Of a stretch of 64,000 bases of DNA, positions 8,319 through 16,453 are shown in pieces (position 1 is the first letter of the stretch; each line of letters starts with the position of its first letter). The stretch lies in NCBI RefSeq assembly GCF_025232395.1, contig NZ_CP065938.1, positions 1,302,001 to 1,366,000 of the forward strand, read 5' to 3'. The notes under the pieces were generated by a model. It did not search any database. It was not told the DNA's origin and saw only the letters and a list, made by a program, of their open reading frames with translations. The position numbers were made by a program, and so were the translations under genes. The DNA comes from Taurinivorans muris (GTDB taxonomy: Bacteria > Desulfobacterota > Desulfovibrionia > Desulfovibrionales > Desulfovibrionaceae).

Positions 8319-9227
8319 ATGAAGTGTACACGCTGTAAAGCCACTGCCATTATTGATTTGCCCTCACACAATTCAGCATTTTGTGAGGAATGCTTTATCC
8401 GTTTTTTTGAAAAACAAGTCCAAAAAGGCATTGAACAGCATAATCTTCTTGAAAAAGGCGAAAAAGTGCTCGTCGCCCTTTCCGGAGGCAAGGATTCCCT
8501 TGCCCTCGCTCTTGTTCTTTCGCGTTTGGGCTATGACGTTACGGGGTTGCATATCGACCTTTCCATTGGTATTTCTTCTGAAAAGGCACGGGCGGTGGTG
8601 GAACGTTTTTGCGAAAAACACGCCATTCCCTTAATCATAAAAGAAATGGAAAAAGAGGGGCTCGCCATTCCGAAAGTCAAAGCCCGCCTTAACCGCCCGA
8701 TCTGTTCCGCATGCGGAAAAATCAAACGCTATTATTTCAACCAGACCGCCCGCGAACTCGGCTTTGACGCTTTAGCCACCGGACATAATCTGGACGACGA
8801 AATCGCCCGCCTCACGAGCAATACCCTGCGCTGGGACAGAGCTTATTTAAGCGACCAAGGACCGGTTCTTCCCGATGAGGAAGGGTTCCGCAAAAAAATC
8901 AAACCCCTCTGGCGGCTGAGCGAATATGAAACCGCCCACTATGCTTTTTTAATGGACATAGAGAACCATTACGCCCCATGTCCTTACAGCACGGGGGCGA
9001 GCTTCTCCGTCCTGAAAAGCCTTTGGATTGATTTGGAACTTGCCATGCCGGGACGTAAGCTTGATTTCTATCAGGGCTTTTTGGAAAGGGGTAAACCTGC
9101 GTTTTTTACGGAAGAGCAAAACAAGGGAAAAGAATTGAGCCCTTGCCCCCGATGCGGTTACCCCACGTCTTCCGGAGATTTGTGCGGAGTATGCAGGATA
9201 AAACTTGCCGTGCAGGAAAATGGCTGA
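8319..9227 (+). CDS. TtuA/Ncs6-type tRNA 2-thiolation ATPase
   Basis: A 302-residue PP-loop protein of the TtcA/TtuA family, which adenylates and thiolates tRNA uridine or cytidine. Visible are an N-terminal zinc site (C3, C6, C22, C25), the PP-loop SGGKDS at 55-60, a central Cys pair C129 and C132, C221 in CPYS, and a C-terminal zinc site (C276, C279, C289, C292). The three central Cys match the ligands of the iron-sulfur cluster of TtuA. The two terminal zinc ribbons favour TtuA/Ncs6 over TtcA, so U54 or U34 is the probable target. The start at 8319 is chosen because GGAG stands just before it; a GTG further upstream has no such site. TrmFO, which makes the m5U54 that TtuA modifies in thermophiles, is encoded nearby. 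Confidence 0.82.
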   Translation: MKCTRCKATAIIDLPSHNSAFCEECFIRFFEKQVQKGIEQHNLLEKGEKVLVALSGGKDSLALALVLSRLGYDVTGLHIDLSIGISSEKARAVVERFCEKHAIPLIIKEMEKEGLAIPKVKARLNRPICSACGKIKRYYFNQTARELGFDALATGHNLDDEIARLTSNTLRWDRAYLSDQGPVLPDEEGFRKKIKPLWRLSEYETAHYAFLMDIENHYAPCPYSTGASFSVLKSLWIDLELAMPGRKLDFYQGFLERGKPAFFTEEQNKGKELSPCPRCGYPTSSGDLCGVCRIKLAVQENG

Positions 9228-9502
9228 TTCGACAAGAAGTACAATTTTGTAAAAATTTTATTTTTATTTTCAGCCTCTGCAAAATTGTACAAAAAAATTT
9301 TTATTTTCCCAATATTCTTCCAACCATGTAAAATACGTATGCTATTTAAAAATAACTTTCATAATATCAAGCCATTACCCATACTTTTTTCTTACCGGAA
9401 AATCCCTTGCGTCCCTGCATTTTTTTTGATAAAACATTTTTGTAAAAACAAATAACAATACTGTTAATTCTTTACAAATTCTATCTTTTTATGGAGGAAG
9501 CA
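9228..9502. promoter_or_regulatory. A/T-rich control region before the TRAP operon
   Basis: This interval of about 270 bases holds an 11-base inverted repeat, GTACAATTTTG (9239-9249) and CAAAATTGTAC (9280-9290), and two copies of TTTTGTAAAAA (9245 and 9438). A possible promoter is TTGTAA (9440-9445) with GTTAAT 17 bases later. A similar motif recurs before the NhaC-family gene at 13397. The repeats look like operator sites for a regulator not encoded here. Confidence 0.35.
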
Positions 9503-10483
9503 ATGCATAAAATTTTTAACCGCTTTGCTCTTGCTTTGTTGGGTCTCGGCATGTTTTTCACGCCGGTAAGCGCAGAAGCCAAAACAACATTCATCACCAT
9601 CGGAACAGGCGGTATTACCGGAGTGTATTACCCTACCGGCGGCGCTATCGCAAAAATCGTGAATGACAGGGCTGACGAATTCGGAATCAAAGCAACCGCC
9701 GAAGCGACAGGCGCTTCTATTTTCAACATCAATGCGGTGAAAGGCGGAAACCTTGATTTCGGTATCGCCCAAGCTGACAGCCAATATCTGGCATATAACG
9801 GCAAAGGAGAATGGGAAAACGCCCCCATTGCCGAACTCCGCTCCGTATTTTCCCTGGCTCCTGAAATGATTACTTTTGTCGTTGCGGAGGATTCCGGCAT
9901 TAAAAGCATTGACGGCGTAAAAGGAAAAACAATCAATATCGGCAACCCCGGTTCCGGAAACCGCCAAAACGCCATTGATATTTTCAACGCCCTCGGCATC
10001 AACTATGAAAAAGATTTCAAAGCGGAAAGCCTGAAAGCCGCCGATGCTCCCCGCATGCTCCAAGACGGACGTATTGACGGCTTCTTCTATACTGTCGGAC
10101 ATCCGAACGGAAACATCAAAGAAGCGACTGCGGGCATGAGAAAGGCGCGTATCATCCCTATTCCTGAAATCAAAGCCCTTTTCGACGTCGCTCCTTACTA
10201 TTCCATGGACAGTATCGACATGGCGCAATATCCGGAAGCAACCAACGCAAGTGAAGGCAAAATCCCCACTGTCGGTATGAAAGCAACCCTCATCACTTCC
10301 GCCAATGTTGACGAAGAAGTTGTTTATAACCTTACCAAAGCGGTTTTTGAAAATCTCGAGGAACTCCGCACGCTCCACCCCGCCCTTGCCAACCTTACCA
10401 AAGAAGGCATGCTTGAAGGTTTGTCCGCTCCGCTCCATAAGGGCGCTGAACGGTATTATAAAGAAGTCGGCTTAATAAAATAA
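9503..10483 (+). CDS. TRAP transporter solute receptor, TAXI family
   Basis: A 326-residue periplasmic binding protein of the TAXI family of TRAP transporters. A signal peptide covers about residues 1-24 (FALALLGLGMFF, cleavage near VSA-EA). The mature protein starts with the family pattern TIGTGGITGVYYPTGGAIAK, and GFFYTVGHPNG lies in the middle. The start at 9503 is preferred to an ATG at 9491 because the latter contains the ribosome site GGAGG. The fused permease follows after a 86-base gap that contains a hairpin. Members of the family take up glutamate, tungstate-unrelated organic acids or other carboxylates and sulfonates; the substrate here cannot be read from sequence. Confidence 0.92.
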   Translation: MHKIFNRFALALLGLGMFFTPVSAEAKTTFITIGTGGITGVYYPTGGAIAKIVNDRADEFGIKATAEATGASIFNINAVKGGNLDFGIAQADSQYLAYNGKGEWENAPIAELRSVFSLAPEMITFVVAEDSGIKSIDGVKGKTINIGNPGSGNRQNAIDIFNALGINYEKDFKAESLKAADAPRMLQDGRIDGFFYTVGHPNGNIKEATAGMRKARIIPIPEIKALFDVAPYYSMDSIDMAQYPEATNASEGKIPTVGMKATLITSANVDEEVVYNLTKAVFENLEELRTLHPALANLTKEGMLEGLSAPLHKGAERYYKEVGLIK

Positions 10484-10502
10484 GCCTTTCCTGCTCAATA
10501 CG

Positions 10503-10526
10503 GGGGGAAGCAATTCCCCCTTTTTT
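10503..10526 (+). terminator. Intercistronic hairpin between receptor and permease
   Basis: GGGGGAA (10503-10509) pairs with TTCCCCC (10514-10520) around a 4-base loop, followed by six T. In this position it probably acts as a partial terminator, giving more receptor than permease message, as is common in binding-protein operons. Confidence 0.75.
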
Positions 10527-10569
10527 ACGGCAAAATTTGTTTTGCACGCTTTTTATTTAAAGGTCGCTT

Positions 10570-12675
10570 ATGAAAAGAAAAAAAGAATCAGCATTTAAAC
10601 CCGACTCCTATCGCGAAGAAATGCTCAAGGTCGAGCACGGGCTTCGGGGGGAAGGATCCGGCTTTACAGAAAACCTGACCCTCATTATCGGGCTCATGTG
10701 GTCTTTATTCCAACTCGCGTCAGCAGGTTTCATTCTTATTGACGCCATTTTCGTCCGTGCAATTCATTTGACTTTTGCCATCAGTTTGGTTTACCTCAAT
10801 ATTCCCATGCTCAAGCAAGGCAAAACAGGCGACTGGGACAAGCGCATTTTGCTGGCGATGAACAGAGTTACCGTCATTGACTATATTTTTGCGATTTTTG
10901 CGGCTTTTTCCGCCCTTTATATCATTCTTGATTATACGGGTATCGCCTCACGCGCGGGGCTTCCCATCACCCGCGACTTGATTTTCGGCTTTTTGCTGAT
11001 CATTTTATTGCTGGAAGCGACACGCCGCGTTATCGGCCCCGCTCTTCCGACTATCGCCACAGTTTTTATCGTGTATGTTTTTTCAGGTCCGTATTTGCCT
11101 GATTTTCTGGCTTTCAAAGGAGCGAACATTTCCCGTTTCATTTCGCAAATGACCATGGATTCCGAGGGAATTTACGGAGTCCCTCTGCAGGTTTCCGCAA
11201 CGGTCGTTTTTCTCTTCGTTTTGTTCGGCACCATGCTTGAACGGGCGGGCGGAGGACAATTTTTTATCCGGCTCGCCATTGCGGGCTTAGGGCATTTCAA
11301 AGGCGGCGCCGCCAAAGCCGCTGTTTTGGGCAGCGCCCTGACAGGCATGATTTCCGGTTCGAGCATTGCAAACGTTGTGACAACCGGTACGTTTACCATC
11401 CCTCTTATGAAAAAAATGGGCTACCCTTCGGCAAAAGCGGCGGCTATTGAAGTTGCCGCCTCGACCAACGGACAGCTCGCCCCTCCGGTCATGGGCGCCG
11501 CAGCCTTTATTATTGCGGAATACGTCAACGTTCCTTATATCGAAGTCGCCAAAGCCGCCGCCATTCCCGCGTTTGCGTCTTATGTGGCTTTGCTTTGGAT
11601 CACCCACGTCGAGGCGAGCAAGCTCGGCATGCAGGGACTTCCCAAGTCAGCCTTGCCAAACGCCAAGGAAACCCTCAAAGAAGGGTGGATTTTTTTAATT
11701 CCTATCTGCATGCTGCTCTATGAACTCATTTTCGCGCAGCATTCAGCCGAAATGAGCGTTTTCAGAGCGATTTGCGTCCTAAGCGTCATGATGCTCGGGA
11801 CAAGTTTCATCCGAAACCGCATATACGGGCTTTCCCGTTTCGAATGCGCGAAACTGGCGCTCAAAGAATGGCTTCTGTCCCTTTCGGCAGGCGCTACCAA
11901 CATGGCGGGAGTCGCCCTTGCCACGGCCTGCGCCGGCATTATCGTCGGCTGCATTTCTCTCGGTCTCGGACAGCAAATCACGACATTTGTCGAAATCCTG
12001 TCCATGAACAATATCATACTGCTCCTTGCCATTACCGCCATTGCCAGTCTTTTGCTGGGTATGGGGCTGCCCACCACCGCAAACTATATCATCATGGCAT
12101 CGCTCACCGCTCCTATTTTGGTCCGTCTTGCCTCCAATGTGGATATTCACGGCGTGGACCTTGCCGTTCCGCTTTTAGCCGCCCACTTGTTTTGCCTGTA
12201 TTTCGGCATCTTAGCGGACGATACGCCTCCCGTAGGCCTTGCCGCCTATGCGGGAGCCGCCATTGCCGAAGCCTCCCCTATCACTACCGGTATCCAAGGC
12301 TTTTGGTATGACATCAGAACGGCGATTTTGCCTTTGATGTTCTTTTTCAACCATGACATCATTTTATGGAATATTCATTCATTCCCCATGGGAATGTTCA
12401 TTTTCGGAATGACGTGCCTTGGAACTGTCTGTTTCGCCTCTTTTACACAGGGCTGGTTCGTTAATAAAAACAATACGTTGGACAAAATCATTTTGGCACT
12501 TTGCACAGTTCTTTTCCTCAATCCGTTTTTAATCACCGGGTTTATTCTTCCTTATGAATACCGCTATGCCGGCTCCCTAGTCGGCATGGCACTTATGGTT
12601 TTCGTTTATTGCACGCAAAAAGCGCGCCCCAATACGGTTAAACCTTTAAAAATGCCAAAATATGAAAGCATATAA
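10570..12675 (+). CDS. TRAP transporter fused permease (4TM/12TM)
   Basis: A 701-residue integral membrane protein that joins the small DctQ-like and large DctM-like subunits, the usual partner of TAXI receptors. Residues about 30-160 hold the four helices of the small subunit; from about 190 onward the DctM-type part follows with GTMLERAGGGQFFIRLA, the conserved ALTGMISGSSIANVVTTG, and near the C-terminus ADDTPPVGLAAYAGAAIA. Transport would be driven by a sodium or proton gradient across the inner membrane. The length is normal for the fused type. A zinc-ribbon membrane protein gene starts 12 bases after its stop, so all three genes probably share a transcript. Confidence 0.93.
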   Translation: MKRKKESAFKPDSYREEMLKVEHGLRGEGSGFTENLTLIIGLMWSLFQLASAGFILIDAIFVRAIHLTFAISLVYLNIPMLKQGKTGDWDKRILLAMNRVTVIDYIFAIFAAFSALYIILDYTGIASRAGLPITRDLIFGFLLIILLLEATRRVIGPALPTIATVFIVYVFSGPYLPDFLAFKGANISRFISQMTMDSEGIYGVPLQVSATVVFLFVLFGTMLERAGGGQFFIRLAIAGLGHFKGGAAKAAVLGSALTGMISGSSIANVVTTGTFTIPLMKKMGYPSAKAAAIEVAASTNGQLAPPVMGAAAFIIAEYVNVPYIEVAKAAAIPAFASYVALLWITHVEASKLGMQGLPKSALPNAKETLKEGWIFLIPICMLLYELIFAQHSAEMSVFRAICVLSVMMLGTSFIRNRIYGLSRFECAKLALKEWLLSLSAGATNMAGVALATACAGIIVGCISLGLGQQITTFVEILSMNNIILLLAITAIASLLLGMGLPTTANYIIMASLTAPILVRLASNVDIHGVDLAVPLLAAHLFCLYFGILADDTPPVGLAAYAGAAIAEASPITTGIQGFWYDIRTAILPLMFFFNHDIILWNIHSFPMGMFIFGMTCLGTVCFASFTQGWFVNKNNTLDKIILALCTVLFLNPFLITGFILPYEYRYAGSLVGMALMVFVYCTQKARPNTVKPLKMPKYESI

Positions 12676-12687
12676 GGGAAATGAACT

Positions 12688-13185
12688 ATGCGATTTACCA
12701 AAAACACCCATAAAAACACCATTCCGAAACTCAACAGGCCTATCCATACGTTCCAAAAAAAACGGCGTTTGCAGAAACACGGCAAAGAACCCGTGCTTGT
12801 CTGTTCCAAATGCAAAACGGTCTTTCCTGAATTTCTGGCGCGTTGTCCCGAATGCGGAAGCCGCGACTGGCAAGGCTTATCCGAAGTCAACCCTTACAAC
12901 AACGCCCCGCTGGAACAATTTTTAAAACTTTGCGGCCACCTTATGTGGCTCGGCGGCTGCATTGCCTGCATATTCCTTTTATGGCAAACTACTTCGAACG
13001 ATAAGTCCTATAATGAACTGCTCATTTTGTCGGCTATCTTGGTTGCCGCCTTCGGGGTTTTCGCCTCTGTCGGCTATTTTGGATTAAGCGAAATCACCCG
13101 CCGTGTCGAACGCATTCAAAAGCGTTTGCGTGTCTTCCATGAAAATTTCCGTATCCATCAAAGAAAACCGCGCTATAAGCATTGA
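12688..13185 (+). CDS. Zinc-ribbon membrane protein of unknown function, linked to the TRAP operon
   Basis: A 165-residue protein not assigned to a known family. The N-terminal 35 residues are strongly basic. A zinc ribbon follows (CSKC at about 38-41 and CPEC at about 52-55). Two membrane helices are visible, roughly 87-105 (HLMWLGGCIACIFLLW) and 114-137. The basic C-terminal tail (RIQKRLRVFHENFRIHQRK) would lie in the cytoplasm. It starts 12 bases after the TRAP permease with AGGGAA before it, so it is in the same operon. It could be a small accessory or regulatory subunit of the transporter, but nothing in the sequence proves this. Confidence 0.75.
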   Translation: MRFTKNTHKNTIPKLNRPIHTFQKKRRLQKHGKEPVLVCSKCKTVFPEFLARCPECGSRDWQGLSEVNPYNNAPLEQFLKLCGHLMWLGGCIACIFLLWQTTSNDKSYNELLILSAILVAAFGVFASVGYFGLSEITRRVERIQKRLRVFHENFRIHQRKPRYKH

Positions 13186-13197
13186 TAATGTTCCGAT

Positions 13198-13252
13198 ACA
13201 TGAATTTTCCAAAGCATACCGCTTTGGAAAATTCATGTTAACCATTTTTTTA
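13198..13252 (+). terminator. Strong terminator ending the TRAP operon
   Basis: An 18-base perfect stem (13198-13215 with 13221-13238) around a 5-base loop, followed after a few bases by TTTTTTT (13245-13251). It begins 12 bases after the zinc-ribbon gene. Confidence 0.85.
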
Positions 13253-13676
13253 TATTCTCTTCATAGCAAACACCGCGCCCTAAAAGCAGCAGAATTTATG
13301 CCGGCAGGACTTTTTTCAAAAGGAATATGTGAACATTCAATTCCGGCAATTCCCCTGAACGGGGGAATACCCCCTTTTCCGCGGTAGAAAAATTAATTTT
13401 GTAAAAACTATCAGAGCAAAAGCATTATTTTTACAAATTTGTAAATTCAATACGTATTTTTTCTTGTCTATCCTCACCCCGGCATATTTTCTTTTTTTCA
13501 ATATCCTTTTCAGGATGTCAATGTTTCATTCATGAATAAACTCATAATTTAAAAAAGCGGTATCCATTCAAGCACATTCTCCATAAAAAATTTACCAATT
13601 TTGTTAAAAAATACTTGAGTATTAAGATATTTTGATATAGTAATACTGCATATAAACTCTAAAACAGGGAGCCGCT
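13253..13676. promoter_or_regulatory. Long leader or control region before the NhaC-family gene
   Basis: About 420 bases without a gene. It holds two mutually exclusive hairpins at 13349-13374 (ATTCCCC with GGGGAAT, or GGGGG with CCCCC followed by TTTT), a TTTTGTAAAAAC motif at 13397-13408, the perfect palindrome TTTACAAATTTGTAAA at 13430-13445, and the palindrome AATACT-TG-AGTATT at 13610-13623. The latter partly overlaps a possible promoter, TTGAGT (13615) with TATAGT (13636). Regulation by one or more DNA-binding proteins is likely. Confidence 0.4.
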
Positions 13677-14993
13677 ATGAATACACCAAGCCCTAAAGCT
13701 TCTGCTTTATTGCCACTTATCGTATTTTTAATACTTTTCATAGGAACCGGTGCATATTTAACCTTTCAAAATGTCAATATGGCATTTTATCAGCTTTCCG
13801 CCGCCGTCGCTATCGTTCCTGCCATCATTATCGCCATCGCGCAGTTCAAAGGCAAGCTCAACCAGAGAATCGCCCTTTTCCTGCAAGGCGTCGGCGAAAG
13901 CAATATCATTACCATGAGTTTCATTTATATTATGGCGGGCGCTTTCGCTGCCGTGGCAAAATCCATTGGAGGCGTCGACGCGACAGTGAATTTCGGGCTG
14001 TCTTTAATCCCCGTTGATTTCATTGTTCCCGGATTTTTCATTATTGCCGCCTTTATTGCCACAGCAATGGGAACAAGTATGGGAACCATAGCCGCCATCG
14101 CCCCGATCGGGCTCGGTATCAGCTCACAGACAGAAATCAGTTCTGCGCTTATGCTTGGCGTGATTGTAGGCGGAGCAATGTTCGGCGACAACCTTTCCAT
14201 GATTTCCGACACCACCATTGCGGCGACAAGAACACAAAACTGTGAAATGAAAGATAAGTTCATTTTTAACTCCAAAATCGCCCTGCCAACCGCAATTGTC
14301 ACTATCGTTCTTCTTTATTTTACGACATCCAGCCCCTCAGCCGTTGAAATTCACGACTACGAATTTATAAAAGTTCTTCCGTATATTACTATTTTAGTCA
14401 TGGCAGTCTGCGGAGTGAATGTTTTTGTCGTTCTTTTGACCGGAATAGTTTTCAGCGGCATAATCGGCATTTATTCCATTGAAGATTACGGATTTTTAAC
14501 GTTCAGCCAACACGTTTACAACGGTTTCGCAAGCATGAACGAGATTATGATACTTTCCATGATGCTTGGCGGACTTGGCGAACTTATCAAACAAAACGGC
14601 GGTATCGCCTTTGTTTTGCAAGCCATTGACAAATTCGCAAAAAAGAACAGCGACGAACACAGCCCCAAAACCGGTGAATGGAGCATAGCAGCCCTTGTGA
14701 GCTTTGCCGATATTTGCCTTGCGAACAATACTGTCGCCATTATTTTAACAGGCGGGCTCGCCAAAGAAATCAAAGACAAAAGCAAAATCGACCCCCGCCG
14801 TTCCGCAAGCATTCTCGATATGGCTTCCTGCGTATTTCAGGGACTTATCCCCTATGGCGCCCAGCTTTTGCTTGCAGGTTCCCTATCCAAAATATCGCCT
14901 ATGGAAATTGCCGTGAACAACTGGTATTGCATTCTTCTTGCTCTTGCCGTCATCTTATCCATCAGCTTCGGATTTCCCAAGAACAAGGCTTAA
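13677..14993 (+). CDS. NhaC-family sodium/proton antiporter-like transporter
   Basis: A 438-residue membrane protein of the NhaC family (ion transporter superfamily). Typical stretches are the ATAMGTSMGTIAAIAPIG region near residue 140 and the MFGDNLSMISDTTIAATRTQ region near 180, which carries the acidic residues of the ion path. About 11 to 12 hydrophobic helices can be counted. Members exchange sodium for protons, and some exchange organic acids or amino acids. GGGAG precedes the start. It is the first of two NhaC-like proteins in the window, the other at 57256 being longer and only distantly similar. Confidence 0.88.
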   Translation: MNTPSPKASALLPLIVFLILFIGTGAYLTFQNVNMAFYQLSAAVAIVPAIIIAIAQFKGKLNQRIALFLQGVGESNIITMSFIYIMAGAFAAVAKSIGGVDATVNFGLSLIPVDFIVPGFFIIAAFIATAMGTSMGTIAAIAPIGLGISSQTEISSALMLGVIVGGAMFGDNLSMISDTTIAATRTQNCEMKDKFIFNSKIALPTAIVTIVLLYFTTSSPSAVEIHDYEFIKVLPYITILVMAVCGVNVFVVLLTGIVFSGIIGIYSIEDYGFLTFSQHVYNGFASMNEIMILSMMLGGLGELIKQNGGIAFVLQAIDKFAKKNSDEHSPKTGEWSIAALVSFADICLANNTVAIILTGGLAKEIKDKSKIDPRRSASILDMASCVFQGLIPYGAQLLLAGSLSKISPMEIAVNNWYCILLALAVILSISFGFPKNKA

Positions 14994-15002
14994 AAGTTTA
15001 TA

Positions 15003-15031
15003 TTGAAATTCCTTTACTCCTCTGCTAGACT
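15003..15031 (+). promoter_or_regulatory. Sigma-70 promoter of the symporter pair
   Basis: TTGAAA (15003-15008) and TAGACT (15026-15031) are 17 bases apart, in the short gap after the NhaC-family gene. It indicates that the two symporters can be transcribed separately from that gene. Confidence 0.5.
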
Positions 15032-15055
15032 AAATACTTTACAAAGGGTTAACTT

Positions 15056-16426
15056 ATGACGAAACAATCAAGAGAAGAACTTGCCACACGCCTCGGCTTT
15101 CTGCTCCTTTCAGCCGGCTGTGCCATCGGACTTGGAAACGTTTGGCGTTTTCCTTATATTGCGGGGCTTTATGGCGGCGCATACTTTTTAGCAACCTATT
15201 TTTTCTTCTTGCTTGCCGTGGGGCTTCCTATCATCATCATGGAATTTGCCATCGGGCGCGCTTCCCGAAAAAATATGGGCAATGCCCTGCACATGCTTGA
15301 ACCTATCGGTACAAAATGGCATAAATCAGGCTGTTTCGCACTTATCGGTTCAACCATACTGATGATGTTCTATGTGCCGGTTTCAAGCTGGCTTATCGCC
15401 TACTGCTATCACACGGCGACGGGGGCTCTGAACTTGCCTCCGCAGGAAGTAGGCACGTTTTTCGGCACCATGCTTGCAGAACCGATACCCATGATCAGCT
15501 GGTCTTTGCTTGTCATCGCAATCGGCGTCGGCGTCTGCTCTCTCGGAGTGCAAAAAGGCGTTGAAAAAATCGTTAAAATCCTCATGCTCGGCTTACTCGT
15601 TCTGTTGATCGTGCTTGCAGGAAATTCCCTTTCCCTTTCCGGCGCCGGCGAAGGCATACGTTTTTACCTTGCTCCCTCTTGGGAACGGGTGATGAGCGCG
15701 GGCTTCTTCAATATGGTCAACGACGCCATGAACCAAGCATTTTTCACCTTGAGCGTCGGTATCGGGGCTATGCTGATTTTCGGTTCATACCTCAACAAAA
15801 ACAAAGCCCTCACCGGCGAAGCCGTTTATATCGTGGGTTTGGATACGTTCGTCGCCATTATGGCAGGTTTCATCATTTTCCCCGCCTGCTTCACTTACGG
15901 GGTTCAGCCCAATGCCGGTCCAGGACTAATTTTCATCACGCTTCCGAACGTTTTTAATGAAATGCCCGCCGGTAATTTCTGGGGAACATTATTCTTCATT
16001 TTTATGGCGGCGGCTTCCCTCACCACTGTCATTGCTGTTTTTGAAAACATCATTTCCTATTATATGGACGTGCACGAATGGTCACGCAGAAAAGCGACCG
16101 TTGTGACGGGTGTTTCCATTACCGTTCTCATGCTCCCCTGTATTTTCGGTTTCAACATCTGGTCGCATATCGCCCCCTTAGGCGAGGGTTCCAATATTTT
16201 GGATTTGGAAGATTTCATCATCAGCAACAACATGCTGCCTATCGGCTCTTTTCTCATTCTTCTTTTCTGCACAAGCCGTTACGGTTGGGGATACGATAAA
16301 TTCCTTGAAGAAGCGAATATCGGCGAAGGCATGAAATTCCCCCGCTGCCTGCGGTTTTATCTGAGTTATATCTTGCCTGCCATCATGTTCTTTGTCTTCA
16401 TTCAGGGATATGCCCGTTTTTTCTAA
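15056..16426 (+). CDS. Sodium:neurotransmitter-family (NSS) symporter, copy 1
   Basis: A 456-residue transporter of the NSS (SNF, LeuT-like) family, which brings amino acids or related compounds into the cell with sodium. The N-terminal signature SAGCAIGLGNVWRFPY forms the unwound helix 1 that binds sodium and substrate (about residues 17-32). The conserved NDAMNQAFFTLSVGIGAM lies in helix 6, near residue 225. About 11 to 12 helices are present. AAAGGG lies before the start. A paralogue follows 27 bases downstream. The substrate cannot be read reliably; small amino acids or taurine-like compounds are possible. Confidence 0.93.
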   Translation: MTKQSREELATRLGFLLLSAGCAIGLGNVWRFPYIAGLYGGAYFLATYFFFLLAVGLPIIIMEFAIGRASRKNMGNALHMLEPIGTKWHKSGCFALIGSTILMMFYVPVSSWLIAYCYHTATGALNLPPQEVGTFFGTMLAEPIPMISWSLLVIAIGVGVCSLGVQKGVEKIVKILMLGLLVLLIVLAGNSLSLSGAGEGIRFYLAPSWERVMSAGFFNMVNDAMNQAFFTLSVGIGAMLIFGSYLNKNKALTGEAVYIVGLDTFVAIMAGFIIFPACFTYGVQPNAGPGLIFITLPNVFNEMPAGNFWGTLFFIFMAAASLTTVIAVFENIISYYMDVHEWSRRKATVVTGVSITVLMLPCIFGFNIWSHIAPLGEGSNILDLEDFIISNNMLPIGSFLILLFCTSRYGWGYDKFLEEANIGEGMKFPRCLRFYLSYILPAIMFFVFIQGYARFF

Positions 16427-16453
16427 CCCAGAAACAGCAAATAAGGATTTTTT

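Noticed and set aside
9464-10438. Long minus-strand frame opposite the TAXI receptor
   Set aside because: It is the mirror of a strongly supported gene and has no motif or ribosome site.
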